From Timonella corticicola (GTDB lineage: Bacteria; Actinomycetota; Actinomycetes; Actinomycetales; Cellulomonadaceae), in NCBI RefSeq assembly GCF_042683685.1, contig NZ_JBHUOP010000002.1, forward strand, positions 124,001 through 188,000: a stretch of DNA of 64,000 nt, written 5' to 3'. The notes under the pieces were generated by a model. That model was not told the origin of the DNA. It did not search any database and saw nothing but the letters and a program-made list of their open reading frames with translations. The translations under genes and the position numbers were made by a program. Numbering within the stretch: the first letter of the stretch is position 1; every line of letters starts with the position of its first letter. This document shows, in pieces, positions 35,701 through 44,313 of the stretch.

Positions 35701-37423
35701 CGAACGCCCCCGTGGTCTGTGGTGCGGTGGGGATGGCTGCCGAGTCTTGATCGAAACTTGGCAGGACTGCTGGCCCGTGATCCTCGTGGTCGTAGTAGAC
35801 GGGTTCAGTTGTATCGGGAGTCTCACGGGATGGTTCGAGTTCAACGGGCGACTCAACGAGCGTGATTCCCGCACGTACGGGCAGTGTGAGGCGGAAGTTT
35901 GAACCGAATCCGGGGCGTGCCCAGACCTCGAGCCAGCCGCCGTGGAGGTGGGCGTCCTCTTTCGCGATGGACAGGCCGAGCCCGGTGCCGCCGGTTGTGC
36001 GGGCGCGGGCTGGATCTGCGCGCCAGAATCGGTCGAACACGCGAGTGACCTGTTCGCGGTCCATACCGATGCCATGATCGCGGACGGACACAGCCACGGC
36101 GGTCTCGCTTGCGCGAACGGTGACGTGCACCGGGTTTCCCTCGGCGTGTTCAACTGCGTTGACAAGGAGGTTGCGCAGGATGCGCTCGACCCGCACGGAG
36201 TCGAAGTCTGCCTTGGTGCGGACCTCGGGAAGATCGGCGGAAACCCAGACTCCCTTCTTCTCGGCGAGCGGCATGACGTTGTCTATTGCCGTGATCACGA
36301 GTTCGTTGAGGTCTCGGGCCTCTGCGGACAGGACCGCCGCTCCGGCATCAAACCTGGATATCTCCAGGAGGTCGGCGAGCAGATCTTCGAAGCGGTCGAT
36401 CTGGGTGTGCAGGAGTTCTGCGGATCGTTTGACGACGGGAGCGAATTCCTCGCGGTTCTCGTAGATCATCTCGGAGGCCATACGCACCGTCGTGAGCGGT
36501 GTGCGCAGTTCATGCGACACGTCTGAGACGAACCGACGCTGCACTTTGGAGAGTTCCGCGAGTTGGTCGATCTGGACTCCGAGAGAGGATGCCATCTCGT
36601 TGAACGACATGGCGAGTCGGGCCACCTCGTCTTCGCCGAGCACCGCGAGACGTTCGTCGAGATGCCCGTCTGCGATGCGCTCTGCCACCGCGGAGGCCTG
36701 CTGAACCGGGATGACGACCTGTCTGGTCACCGTGAAGGTGAGCGCGCCCAGGATCGCGACCAGCGCGATTCCGGCGAGTCCTACGATCCCTTGCAGATAG
36801 CGCAGGGTCTGCTCCTGAGCTGCGAGCGAGTAGAGGAAGTAGACCTCGAACTTGCCTCCGACCGGCATCTCCACGGTCGACCCAACCACGATGCCGGGCG
36901 ATGTGCCGTCTGCCTCACGGATCTCCACAAACCGGTAGTGCTGCTGATTGCTACCGCGCACGTTCGTTTCGCGGAGGGCACGATCGATCAACCCAGCGTG
37001 TTCCTGAGCGGTCGAGTGATCGAGTAGGAACATCGAGGTATCTGAGTTCAGGGCCTTCCACAGGTAGACGTCGCGTCCCGAGGTTCCGCCCTGTTGGAGT
37101 GCCGGGATGATGTCGGTGAGGGTCTGCTGGACCTGAACCTGGGTGGTTGCCGCCGACGCATTCATGGTGGCCTGCGCCTGAGAGACGGACCGGGCTGTTT
37201 CCTCAAGGATCTCGGTGACACGCTGTTCCACGAGTCCATTGCGGATGTAGGAGGACAGGAAGGTGGTGAGCAGCACGAGCGAGATGACGCCGATCGAGAT
37301 GGCGGCGAACATGACGCGAAATTGCAGCGACGTCCGAAATGGCCGGGTGACGGCCCGCCAAGCTCGCACGAGGGCAAACGCGGCGGGCACCTCGGGCTTG
37401 AACGTCGAGCTGGCAGAACTCAT
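35693..37423 (-). CDS. mtrB: Sensor histidine kinase MtrB
   Basis: A 576-residue membrane kinase: first membrane segment (about 36-60), an extracellular region of about 145 residues, second segment (about 208-232), HAMP domain, then the phosphorylated His in FVSDVSHELRTPLTTVRMASE, N-box LLVNAVEHAEGNP and G-boxes VRDHGIGMDREQVTRVFDRFWRAD and TGGTGLGLSIAKEDAHLHGG. A disordered C-terminal tail of about 60 residues follows. MtrB with MtrA controls cell wall hydrolases and division in Actinobacteria. Its ATG overlaps the mtrA stop by 4 bases. Confidence 0.96.
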   Translation of the reverse strand: MSSASSTFKPEVPAAFALVRAWRAVTRPFRTSLQFRVMFAAISIGVISLVLLTTFLSSYIRNGLVEQRVTEILEETARSVSQAQATMNASAATTQVQVQQTLTDIIPALQQGGTSGRDVYLWKALNSDTSMFLLDHSTAQEHAGLIDRALRETNVRGSNQQHYRFVEIREADGTSPGIVVGSTVEMPVGGKFEVYFLYSLAAQEQTLRYLQGIVGLAGIALVAILGALTFTVTRQVVIPVQQASAVAERIADGHLDERLAVLGEDEVARLAMSFNEMASSLGVQIDQLAELSKVQRRFVSDVSHELRTPLTTVRMASEMIYENREEFAPVVKRSAELLHTQIDRFEDLLADLLEISRFDAGAAVLSAEARDLNELVITAIDNVMPLAEKKGVWVSADLPEVRTKADFDSVRVERILRNLLVNAVEHAEGNPVHVTVRASETAVAVSVRDHGIGMDREQVTRVFDRFWRADPARARTTGGTGLGLSIAKEDAHLHGGWLEVWARPGFGSNFRLTLPVRAGITLVESPVELEPSRETPDTTEPVYYDHEDHGPAVLPSFDQDSAAIPTAPQTTGAFDD

Positions 37424-38103
37424 CCCTTGCGTACGCCTGCTTTGTATCCCACGCCACGTACAGTCAGTACGATCTCAGGGTTCTCGGGGTCGTGTTCGAT
37501 CTTGGATCGCAGGCGCTGGACGTGCACGTTCACGAGCCTGGTGTCTGCTGCGTGGCGGTAGCCCCACACCTTCTCCAGCAGCACGTCACGGGTCAGCACC
37601 TGCCACGGGGCACGTGCGAGTGCCACAAGCAGATCGAACTCGAGTGGTGTCAGAGAGATGAGCACTCCATCACGGGTCACCTTGTGTCCGGTCACGTCGA
37701 TTTCGAGGTCCCCGATGTGCAGCACCTCCGGTGCCGGCTCATCGATGCGGCGCAGTCGGGCGCGGATGCGTGCAACGAGTTCCTTGGGTTTGAAGGGCTT
37801 GGGAACGTAGTCGTCTGCGCCTGCTTCGAGTCCGGCGACAACGTCCACGGTGTCGCTCTTGGCGGTGAGCATGATGATGGGCACGCCCGACTCGGCACGG
37901 ATTTCGCGGCATACCTGGGTGCCGTCCTTACCGGGCAGCATCAGGTCAAGCAGCACCAAGTCGGGCTTGGCCTCTTGGAATACGGAGAACGCCTTGTCTC
38001 CGTGCGCGCAGAACGATACGTCGTAGCCTTCCGATTCGAGAACGATCCCGATCATCTCAGCCAGGGCGGTGTCGTCGTCTACTACCAGCACTCGTTGGGT
38101 CAT
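37420..38103 (-). CDS. mtrA: Response regulator MtrA
   Basis: A 227-residue OmpR-family regulator, essential in mycobacteria. It begins MTQRVLVVDDDTALAEMIGI, has the phospho-acceptor Asp in LVLLDLMLPGKDG and the conserved Lys in DDYVPKPFKPKE. The DNA-binding domain reads LTPLEFDLLVALARAPWQVLTRDVLLEKVWGYRHAADTRLVNVHVQRLRSKIE, the classic MtrA signature. I chose the ATG at 38103 since homologues start there; the frame is open to 38157. A TATTAT -10-like box lies 30 bases upstream. Confidence 0.97.
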   Translation of the reverse strand: MTQRVLVVDDDTALAEMIGIVLESEGYDVSFCAHGDKAFSVFQEAKPDLVLLDLMLPGKDGTQVCREIRAESGVPIIMLTAKSDTVDVVAGLEAGADDYVPKPFKPKELVARIRARLRRIDEPAPEVLHIGDLEIDVTGHKVTRDGVLISLTPLEFDLLVALARAPWQVLTRDVLLEKVWGYRHAADTRLVNVHVQRLRSKIEHDPENPEIVLTVRGVGYKAGVRKG

Positions 38104-38132
38104 GTCGATATCTTGCCACTTAATGTGGACAA

Positions 38133-38138
38133 ATAATA
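38133..38138 (-). promoter_or_regulatory. Possible -10 box of mtrA
   Basis: TATTAT on the minus strand lies about 30 bases before the mtrA start. No clear -35 box is present at 16-18 bases, only TGAGTG. Confidence 0.35.
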
Positions 38139-38173
38139 AGACGCGCACCGAGAGCACTCATACTTAAAGTGGA

Positions 38174-38201
38174 TTGCTCATGGCTTATAGCCAAGTAAAG
38201 T
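38174..38201 (+). promoter_or_regulatory. Possible housekeeping promoter of the 38.3-44.3 kb operon
   Basis: TTGCTC (38174-38179) is followed by a 16-base spacer and TAAAGT (38196-38201), about 80 bases before the first start codon. The match is moderate. Confidence 0.35.
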
Positions 38202-38281
38202 CTGTTATGGACAACTCAGCCCCGTCCGTCTGGTGACGGTCTTTGGGGTGTGGGCGTACGCGATAGGAAGGGTTTTCTGCG

Positions 38282-39667
38282 ATGGCAACTGAGAACAACG
38301 GCGACGGAACTGAGATTAACGACGATTCAGCGGTTTCCAGTTCCGGGTCCACTTCCAGCGGCTTTGCAGCGCCTTCCGGCGCTGGCCAGGCAGGCACACA
38401 GGGTTCTGGCGCTCAAGGCGCACCTCAGTATGGTCAGCCGGCACCTCAATACGGGCAGTATGCCCCACCAAGCAGCGGCGCTCCTGCACAGGGTGGACCA
38501 GCCTATGGCCAGCCCGCTCCCCCGTCAGGCGCCCCGACTCCGCAATACGGTCAACCCGCTCCACAGTATGGGCAGCAGACACCACAGTATGGCCAACCCC
38601 AATACGGGCAGACGCCTCAATACGGTGCCCCGCAGGGCGCTCCCGGCCCACAATATGGTGCGCCACCGCAGGGCGGTTCGCCGTATGGCCCACCTCCAAC
38701 CGGTTTCCAGAACTTCAACGCATCGTTCAAGCCGGGCATCATTCCATTGCGCCCGCTGAGCCTGGGCGAGATCTATGATGGTGCGTTCGGTGCCATCCGC
38801 AAGGCCCCGGGTACCCTTCTCGGCCTGACAAGTTTGATCGTGGGATTCTTTGTCGCGCTCGCCGTGATCGTCGGCTACGTGATCGCTCCGTGGCTCACCT
38901 CAACCTCGCTCGGCAACGAGTTCAACTATGTCCTGCGGGAGCTCGATACGGTCTACGGCGGAGGGGCGGCCAACACCCTCAGCATTGCGATGCTCATCAG
39001 CCTGGTTGTACCTATCGCCACGATCTTTGCAACCGCGGTGGTCGTGGTGGCGGTGGGCAACCTCGTGGTGTCCTCCAAGGTTTCGGCCAGCGAAACCTGG
39101 ATGAGGGTGTCCAAGCGGTTGGGTGGCATCATCGGCGTGTCCATCATGGTGTCGGTGGTTCCCGGCATCGTGTACTTCGGTGTCTTCGTTCTGCTGATCT
39201 TCATGATGTCTGCGTTCGATTTCGCGGGTGGCGCGGTACTGCTTGGCGTGGTCGGCATGATCGCCGCAACCATCTACTTCCTCTACCTGCAGATGCGCTG
39301 GATCTTCGCGGCAGCAGTGCTTGTGCTTGAGGAACGCAAGGTCATCGACTCGATGAAGCGTTCGTTCCAGGTCTCCAAGGGGTCATTCTGGCGAATCGTG
39401 GGGTACTACCTGCTGACCAACATCATCTTGAGCCTTGCCGTTGGAATGGTGTCCGGCGTCATCGAGGTCATCGCAACGGCGGCGCTGGGACTCGATACCC
39501 TGCTGGTCACCTGGTACGGTCTGATCGTGTACGCACTGATCCAGACCCTGACCATGACCGTTACAGTGGGTGCGCTCTCCGCGGTTGTTACGCTGCTGTA
39601 CGTGGACATCCGTATGCGCCGTGAGGGGTTGGACATCGAGTTGATCGCTGCGGCCCAAAAGCAATGA
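38282..39667 (+). CDS. Membrane protein with QYGQP-repeat N-terminus (GDPD membrane-domain type)
   Basis: A 461-residue protein. Residues ~35-140 are a Gln/Tyr/Gly/Pro-rich disordered region with many QYGQ/QYGAP repeats. The rest is a six-helix membrane domain, beginning IIPLRPLSLGEIYDGAFGAIRKAPGTLLGLTSLIVGFF, with a helix pair around RWIFAAAVLVLEERKVIDSMKRSFQVSKGSFWRIVGYYLL. This resembles the glycerophosphoryl diester phosphodiesterase membrane domain found without its enzyme. GGAAGGG lies 9 bases before the ATG. It heads a run of overlapping genes divergent from mtrA. The function is unknown. Confidence 0.8.
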   Translation: MATENNGDGTEINDDSAVSSSGSTSSGFAAPSGAGQAGTQGSGAQGAPQYGQPAPQYGQYAPPSSGAPAQGGPAYGQPAPPSGAPTPQYGQPAPQYGQQTPQYGQPQYGQTPQYGAPQGAPGPQYGAPPQGGSPYGPPPTGFQNFNASFKPGIIPLRPLSLGEIYDGAFGAIRKAPGTLLGLTSLIVGFFVALAVIVGYVIAPWLTSTSLGNEFNYVLRELDTVYGGGAANTLSIAMLISLVVPIATIFATAVVVVAVGNLVVSSKVSASETWMRVSKRLGGIIGVSIMVSVVPGIVYFGVFVLLIFMMSAFDFAGGAVLLGVVGMIAATIYFLYLQMRWIFAAAVLVLEERKVIDSMKRSFQVSKGSFWRIVGYYLLTNIILSLAVGMVSGVIEVIATAALGLDTLLVTWYGLIVYALIQTLTMTVTVGALSAVVTLLYVDIRMRREGLDIELIAAAQKQ

Positions 39668-40335
39668 GTGTGTCAGCCACTGTCGTCTCGACTCTCATGC
39701 GCTTGGAACCTCCGTTGGAGCCAAGTGCTGATGAGGCACGGAATCTACTGCAGTCCGAGCTGTCCAACCCGATCTATCAGCCTGCCTCGGAACCCTGGTA
39801 CCTGCGTATCCTGAACCGCATCATGGAGTTCCTCGACTCGCTTGCTGGCACGCGAATGTCCACGGGCACGCTGTTGTGGATCTTCCTCGCGGTCGTGGTG
39901 TTCCTGGTCGTCGTATTCATCGTTGCCGGGCCGATCAGGCGGGCACGTAAGACCCGTAAGGACAACACCCTGTTCAGCGTGGACGTCATCACTGCGTCCG
40001 AATATCGTGAACGTGCCCAGCGCGCCGCGGCGCTCGGAAACTTCTCGCAGGCAGCGGTCGAGTTGTATCGTGCCTGTGTGAGACGGGCCGAGGAAACGGT
40101 CGTGATCAGCGAGCATCCTGGACGCACCGCACACGAGGCCGCAACAAGCATCAGCGCGGCCATTCCATCGCTCGAGTCCGATGTCCTATGGGCCGCAGTC
40201 GTCTTCGACCTGGTCGAATACGGTGATGGTAGCGCCACCGCGCAGGATGTCGCCCGGCTTGAGGACCTGTACACGCAACTCGAACACTCCTCGCGGACCT
40301 CCTCCGAGGTTGCCCTCGAGGTGGTCGGTTCATGA
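39664..40335 (+). CDS. DUF4129-domain membrane protein
   Basis: A 223-residue protein with one membrane helix (about 68-92) and a cytosolic C-terminal DUF4129-type region (SEYRERAQRAAALGNFSQAAVELYRACVRRAEE, then HPGRTAHEAATSI and WAAVVFDLVEYGDGSATAQDVARLEDL). The family sits beside MoxR/DUF58 genes and, in some bacteria, with transglutaminases; the biochemical role is unknown. It overlaps its neighbours by ATGA on both sides, so it is translated as part of a tight operon. Confidence 0.82.
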   Translation: MSVSATVVSTLMRLEPPLEPSADEARNLLQSELSNPIYQPASEPWYLRILNRIMEFLDSLAGTRMSTGTLLWIFLAVVVFLVVVFIVAGPIRRARKTRKDNTLFSVDVITASEYRERAQRAAALGNFSQAAVELYRACVRRAEETVVISEHPGRTAHEAATSISAAIPSLESDVLWAAVVFDLVEYGDGSATAQDVARLEDLYTQLEHSSRTSSEVALEVVGS

Positions 40336-41567
40336 GCGTCACCCAGGTCATCCCGCGTTCGACGATCGCCGAACGCCGCAAACAGTTGATGCGTTCTCTG
40401 CGCTGGCCGCTCGTCATCCTGGGTGGCATCACCATCGTGGCGGTCCTGGTCGCCCTCGCAGCGCCAAGCCGATCCGACATCCGGTTCGCCCCGAACAACC
40501 CCGACCCCGAGGGCGGTATGGCCGTCGCAGAGGTTCTGGGGAACCTCGGTGTCGATGTCACCTTCACGCAGTCGATCACCGAGGCTGAGTCTCTCGCCCA
40601 CGACGGTGCAACCCTCCTGATCGCCAACGACCCATACCTAGAGGGTCAGGCGTACGGGAACGTGCTCCAACGGTACCGAAACGTCGTGCTCGCATCACCG
40701 CAGTGGGACCTTGTCGATCTCGTCGCACTCCAGTCGGAACAGCCCCTGACCATGGCTGGAACTGTGGGCAGCGGTGAGAACACGGCCGAGTGCTCGCTCT
40801 CCTCCGCGAGCACTGCGGGAACGATCACCAGTTTCGGTGGCGGGTTCGAGTTGTACGAGGAATACGACTACGACGCCTTTGAAAACGACCCGGACTATGT
40901 TCCGGCAGACCCGTACGAGGATCTGCCCGAGGGCGCTGCGTTCTGCTTCCCCGATGGCTGGGGCTACCACCTCGTACAGTTGCCGCTGGGGAATGACCGC
41001 CAGATCACGCTGTTTGACGATTCCGCAGCCTGGTCAAATGCCAGGATCACAGCGGAGGGCAACGCGGCACTCGCACTGCATCTGCTTGGCCACAGTGATT
41101 CTCTTGTGTGGCTCCTGCCTCTTGAGGACGCGCCGACCTACACGGGAACCGACAGTCCCACGTTGCCTCCTGGTTTCGAACTGGCAGCCTTCGTCGCCCT
41201 GGTCGTTGCCGTGTTCCTTGCCCTGTGGCAGGGACGTCGCTTCGGTCCCGTCATCACTGAGAATCTTCCCGTTGTGGTCAAGGCGTCGGAAACGTCGCTC
41301 GGACGCGCTCGACTCTACCGATCCGTGGGTGCCCGCGGACGCGCAGCGGCAGCGCTACGTGCCGGAACCGCAACGCGACTCGCGGCGCGGCTGGGAATCT
41401 CCAGTTCGTCGCACAGCGAACCACTCATCGCCGCGATCGCACATGCATCGCGTACACCTGAACCTGAAATCCGTGAGCTGCTCTTTGGGGCCGCTCCCAT
41501 GAACGACCTTGAACTGACCGCCCTGGCTGGGCGTCTCACCGCATTGGAAAGCGAGATCAACGCATGA
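40332..41567 (+). CDS. DUF4350-domain membrane protein
   Basis: A 411-residue protein with a first membrane helix at about 22-42, a large extracytoplasmic DUF4350 domain (NNPDPEGGMAVAEVLGNLGVDVTF, GATLLIANDPYLEGQ, LALHLLGHSDSLVWLLP) and a second helix around residues 283-300 followed by a cytosolic helical region. It corresponds by position and layout to Rv3691. It overlaps DUF4129 upstream and the MoxR gene downstream by 4 bases each. Confidence 0.82.
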   Translation: MSVTQVIPRSTIAERRKQLMRSLRWPLVILGGITIVAVLVALAAPSRSDIRFAPNNPDPEGGMAVAEVLGNLGVDVTFTQSITEAESLAHDGATLLIANDPYLEGQAYGNVLQRYRNVVLASPQWDLVDLVALQSEQPLTMAGTVGSGENTAECSLSSASTAGTITSFGGGFELYEEYDYDAFENDPDYVPADPYEDLPEGAAFCFPDGWGYHLVQLPLGNDRQITLFDDSAAWSNARITAEGNAALALHLLGHSDSLVWLLPLEDAPTYTGTDSPTLPPGFELAAFVALVVAVFLALWQGRRFGPVITENLPVVVKASETSLGRARLYRSVGARGRAAAALRAGTATRLAARLGISSSSHSEPLIAAIAHASRTPEPEIRELLFGAAPMNDLELTALAGRLTALESEINA

Positions 41568-42766
41568 CCGAGCCAACCGTTCCTACCCCAGAGCCGCTGC
41601 CCACCCCGCAGGATGCGGCACCGACGACTCCCGCACCTGTGCTGCCCAGCGTGTCGGCGCCGACAACGCCCAGTGCGCCGGTACCCACACAGCCGAGTAC
41701 GCCAGCCGCACACGCGTCCGCGCCGGTTCCGTCGGAGGCAGCACCGGTACCGCCCACGCAGCCCACGTCTACCACACCGGCTGCCAGCGAGTCTGCGCCA
41801 GTGCCGGGCCGTCGCGCCCGCGGCCCACACGACGCATTCGCCGCCGTACGCGATGAGGTTGCCAAGGCTGTTGTGGGGCAGGAATCAGCAGTGACGTCAC
41901 TGTTGATCGCGCTGTTGTGCCGCGGACACGTACTCCTTGAGGGTGTTCCCGGTGTTGCCAAGACGTTGCTCGTTCGCTCGCTCGCGACCGCACTTGAGGT
42001 CGACACCAAGCGCGTGCAGTTCACACCGGACCTGATGCCAGCCGACATCACCGGATCGCTCATGTACTCGGTCAAGTCTGAGGAGTTCTCCTTCAAGGCT
42101 GGTCCAGTGTTCACCAACCTGCTGCTCGCTGACGAGATCAACCGCACCCCGCCAAAAACCCAGGCTGCGCTGCTTGAGGCCATGGAAGAGCGCCAGGTTA
42201 CGGTCGACGGCGTAGGGCACAAGCTGCCGGAACCGTTCATGGTGATCGCCACCCAGAACCCGGTCGAGTACTCGGGCACCTACGAACTCCCTGAGGCGCA
42301 GCTCGACCGTTTCCTCCTCAAGGTTGAACTGCCGTTGCCGGAGCGCGACGTAGAACTTGAGGTGCTCGCACGGCATTCGCGTGGCTTCGACCCACGCAAC
42401 CTTGGTGGAGCCGGACTCAAAGCGGTGGCGACGATCTCCGACCTTGACGCGGCGCGTGAGCAGGTTGCCGCGGTGCAGGTTGCCCCCGAGGTACTCGCAT
42501 ACATCGTGGACATCGTGCGTGCGACCCGTCAGTCGCCTTCGCTTGCGATGGGTGCGTCTCCACGTGGTGCGACCGCCCTGCTGTCAACGGCACGGGCGTG
42601 GGCGTGGTTGTCGGGCCGCCAATTCGTGACTCCAGACGACGTCAAGGCTCTTGCCCCTGCAACGCTCGCACACCGTGTGTCGCTGCGGTCGGAGGCCGAG
42701 ATCGAGGGCATCACCGCACATTCGGTGTTGACGACCGTACTCAACTCGGTTCCAGTACCCCGCTGA
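41564..42766 (+). CDS. MoxR-family AAA+ ATPase with Pro-rich N-terminus
   Basis: A 400-residue AAA+ ATPase. Residues 1-88 are a Pro/Thr/Ala-rich disordered extension; the conserved part starts AFAAVRDEVAKAVVGQESAVTSLLIALLCRGHVLLEGVPGVAKT (Walker A near residue 126). Walker B is LLLADEINRTPPKTQAALLEAMEE, sensor 1 is IATQNPVEYSGTYELPEAQLDRFLLKV, and the C-terminal lid domain is complete. MoxR proteins are thought to act as chaperones that remodel partner complexes, usually with a DUF58/VWA protein such as the one encoded 42 bases downstream. The start is fixed by the ATGA overlap with DUF4350. Confidence 0.93.
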   Translation: MTEPTVPTPEPLPTPQDAAPTTPAPVLPSVSAPTTPSAPVPTQPSTPAAHASAPVPSEAAPVPPTQPTSTTPAASESAPVPGRRARGPHDAFAAVRDEVAKAVVGQESAVTSLLIALLCRGHVLLEGVPGVAKTLLVRSLATALEVDTKRVQFTPDLMPADITGSLMYSVKSEEFSFKAGPVFTNLLLADEINRTPPKTQAALLEAMEERQVTVDGVGHKLPEPFMVIATQNPVEYSGTYELPEAQLDRFLLKVELPLPERDVELEVLARHSRGFDPRNLGGAGLKAVATISDLDAAREQVAAVQVAPEVLAYIVDIVRATRQSPSLAMGASPRGATALLSTARAWAWLSGRQFVTPDDVKALAPATLAHRVSLRSEAEIEGITAHSVLTTVLNSVPVPR

Positions 42767-42808
42767 GGTTCAGGTGATCCGCTACCCAAGTGAAACGGGG
42801 TTTCTAGT

Positions 42809-44101
42809 ATGGCGTTGAGTTGGCGACCAGCCGCTCTCATGGCGTTTGGGCTTGTGCCCGTGCTGATCACGCAGGCGCCGCTCATGGTGCTGCTGTGGGC
42901 TGCGCTCGTGGTGGTCGTGTGCGTTGTGGATCTGATGCTCGCCGCGCGTCCGCGCTCCCTGCAGATCAGTCGTAATCTGCCACTTCAGGTGCGTCTCAGC
43001 CAGACGGTCGAGTCGGAGTTGATCATCCGTAACACCGATGATCGTCAGGCACGCGGCCGGGTCAGGGACGGCTGGGAGCCATCGGCAGGAGCCGAGGGCG
43101 TTGAGGCTCCGGTATCACTTGCACCGGGTGCCGCCATGCGGATGAAGGTCCGTCTGACTCCGACACGTCGCGGTGAACGCCGCTCGCTGTTTGTGACGGT
43201 CCGGCTGTTCGGGCCGTTGGGGTTTGCGGCACGTCAGTACACGTTCGATGGTTCCGCTTCCGTACGGGTGCTCCCGGAGTTCAAGGCCCGTAAGCATCTG
43301 CCCTCTCGGATCGCCCGCCTGCGCGAACTCGATGGCGAGTCTGCGGTGCAGATTCGCAGTGCGGGAACCGAGTTCGATTCGCTGCGCACATATGTCGAGG
43401 GCGATGACGTACGTTCGATCGACTGGCGCGCAACAGCTCGTTCGCAGGAGGTGACGCTGCGGACGTGGCGTCCGGAACGGGATCGACGCGTGTACGTCAT
43501 CATGGATACGTCGCGCACCTCTGCGCCACGTATTGGCGACGAGCCGCGTTTGGACACCTTCATCGAGTCGGCGTTGTTGCTGGGTGCTTTGTGCTCGAAG
43601 GCTGGCGACAAGGTTGAGTTCATTGCATTTGACCGTGTGGTGCGGGCGCGGACCGCTCCGCAGTCCGCTGACACCGCGATCCGCGAGCTTGGCACTGCCA
43701 TGTCGGGTGTTGAGTCCGTTCTTGTGGAGACTGACTGGGATGCTCTCTCAGCGCTCATCCGTAGCCGTGCAAAACAGCGTTCGCTGGTCGTTTTTCTGTC
43801 CAACGCCTCGCTCGCACAGGCTGATATTGGCGCCTTGACCGCGCTGAGCGCGCTCGCTCGGGATCATCTTGTGATCAAAGCCTCGGTGACAGACCCCGAA
43901 GTTACGTTAATGTCTACATACCGGGAAAATTCGGTTGCGGTCTACGATGCGGCTGCCGCGGAGAAGACCCTTTTCGACGAGTCGGCTGGTGCCTCGCTCC
44001 TGTCACGCTCCGGCGTGGTTGTGTTGAGCGAGCTACCCGAGGACCTCCCACCGAAGCTCTCGGACAAGTACATTGAACTGAAGGCAGCAGGACGGCTATG
44101 A
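42809..44101 (+). CDS. DUF58-domain protein
   Basis: A 430-residue protein: two N-terminal hydrophobic segments (about 8-50), a beta-sandwich-like region (LPLQVRLSQTVESELIIRNTDD), and the DUF58 core (AGTEFDSLRTYVEGDDVRSIDWRATARSQEVTLRTWRPERDRRVYVIMDTSR), which leads into a VWA-like fold with a partial MIDAS. It likely works with the MoxR ATPase encoded just upstream. The mycobacterial counterpart is Rv3693. The ATG lies 42 bases after moxR, with AAACGGGG upstream. The next small gene overlaps its stop codon. Confidence 0.88.
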   Translation: MALSWRPAALMAFGLVPVLITQAPLMVLLWAALVVVVCVVDLMLAARPRSLQISRNLPLQVRLSQTVESELIIRNTDDRQARGRVRDGWEPSAGAEGVEAPVSLAPGAAMRMKVRLTPTRRGERRSLFVTVRLFGPLGFAARQYTFDGSASVRVLPEFKARKHLPSRIARLRELDGESAVQIRSAGTEFDSLRTYVEGDDVRSIDWRATARSQEVTLRTWRPERDRRVYVIMDTSRTSAPRIGDEPRLDTFIESALLLGALCSKAGDKVEFIAFDRVVRARTAPQSADTAIRELGTAMSGVESVLVETDWDALSALIRSRAKQRSLVVFLSNASLAQADIGALTALSALARDHLVIKASVTDPEVTLMSTYRENSVAVYDAAAAEKTLFDESAGASLLSRSGVVVLSELPEDLPPKLSDKYIELKAAGRL

Positions 44102-44292
44102 GCACCAAGAAGAACCACGACAACCGCACGACGACCCAGGCGACTGGGCAGAAGCGCGCCGCCGCGCCACAGAAGGAAGAACTCAGCGCCGGGGGCCGTC
44201 AGCAGCGATTCGCTAAGATCGTCGCCATTGCAGTGGTGGCGGGACTGGTTCTCTCGATGGTTGTCCCAGCGGTTGTGGGAATATTCGCCTAA
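44098..44292 (+). CDS. Small single-pass membrane protein
   Basis: A 64-residue protein: a charged, Lys/Gln-rich first 40 residues and one membrane helix (about 42-62, IVAIAVVAGLVLSMVVPAVVG). I do not recognise a family. Its ATG overlaps the DUF58 stop codon, so it is translated with the MoxR-DUF58 group and may be an accessory subunit. Confidence 0.7.
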   Translation: MSTKKNHDNRTTTQATGQKRAAAPQKEELSAGGRQQRFAKIVAIAVVAGLVLSMVVPAVVGIFA

Positions 44293-44313
44293 GCCTTCAT
44301 CTGTGTTGGCTTC

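Noticed and set aside
35701..36165. 155-codon upstream extension of the lpqB frame
   Set aside because: It lies inside mtrB, precedes a normal signal peptide, and the ATG at 35700 has a ribosome site and the usual overlap.
38400..38700. Tandem-looking repeat of about 12-30 bases
   Set aside because: These are imperfect coding repeats for QYGQP units in the membrane protein, not a DNA-level element or CRISPR array.
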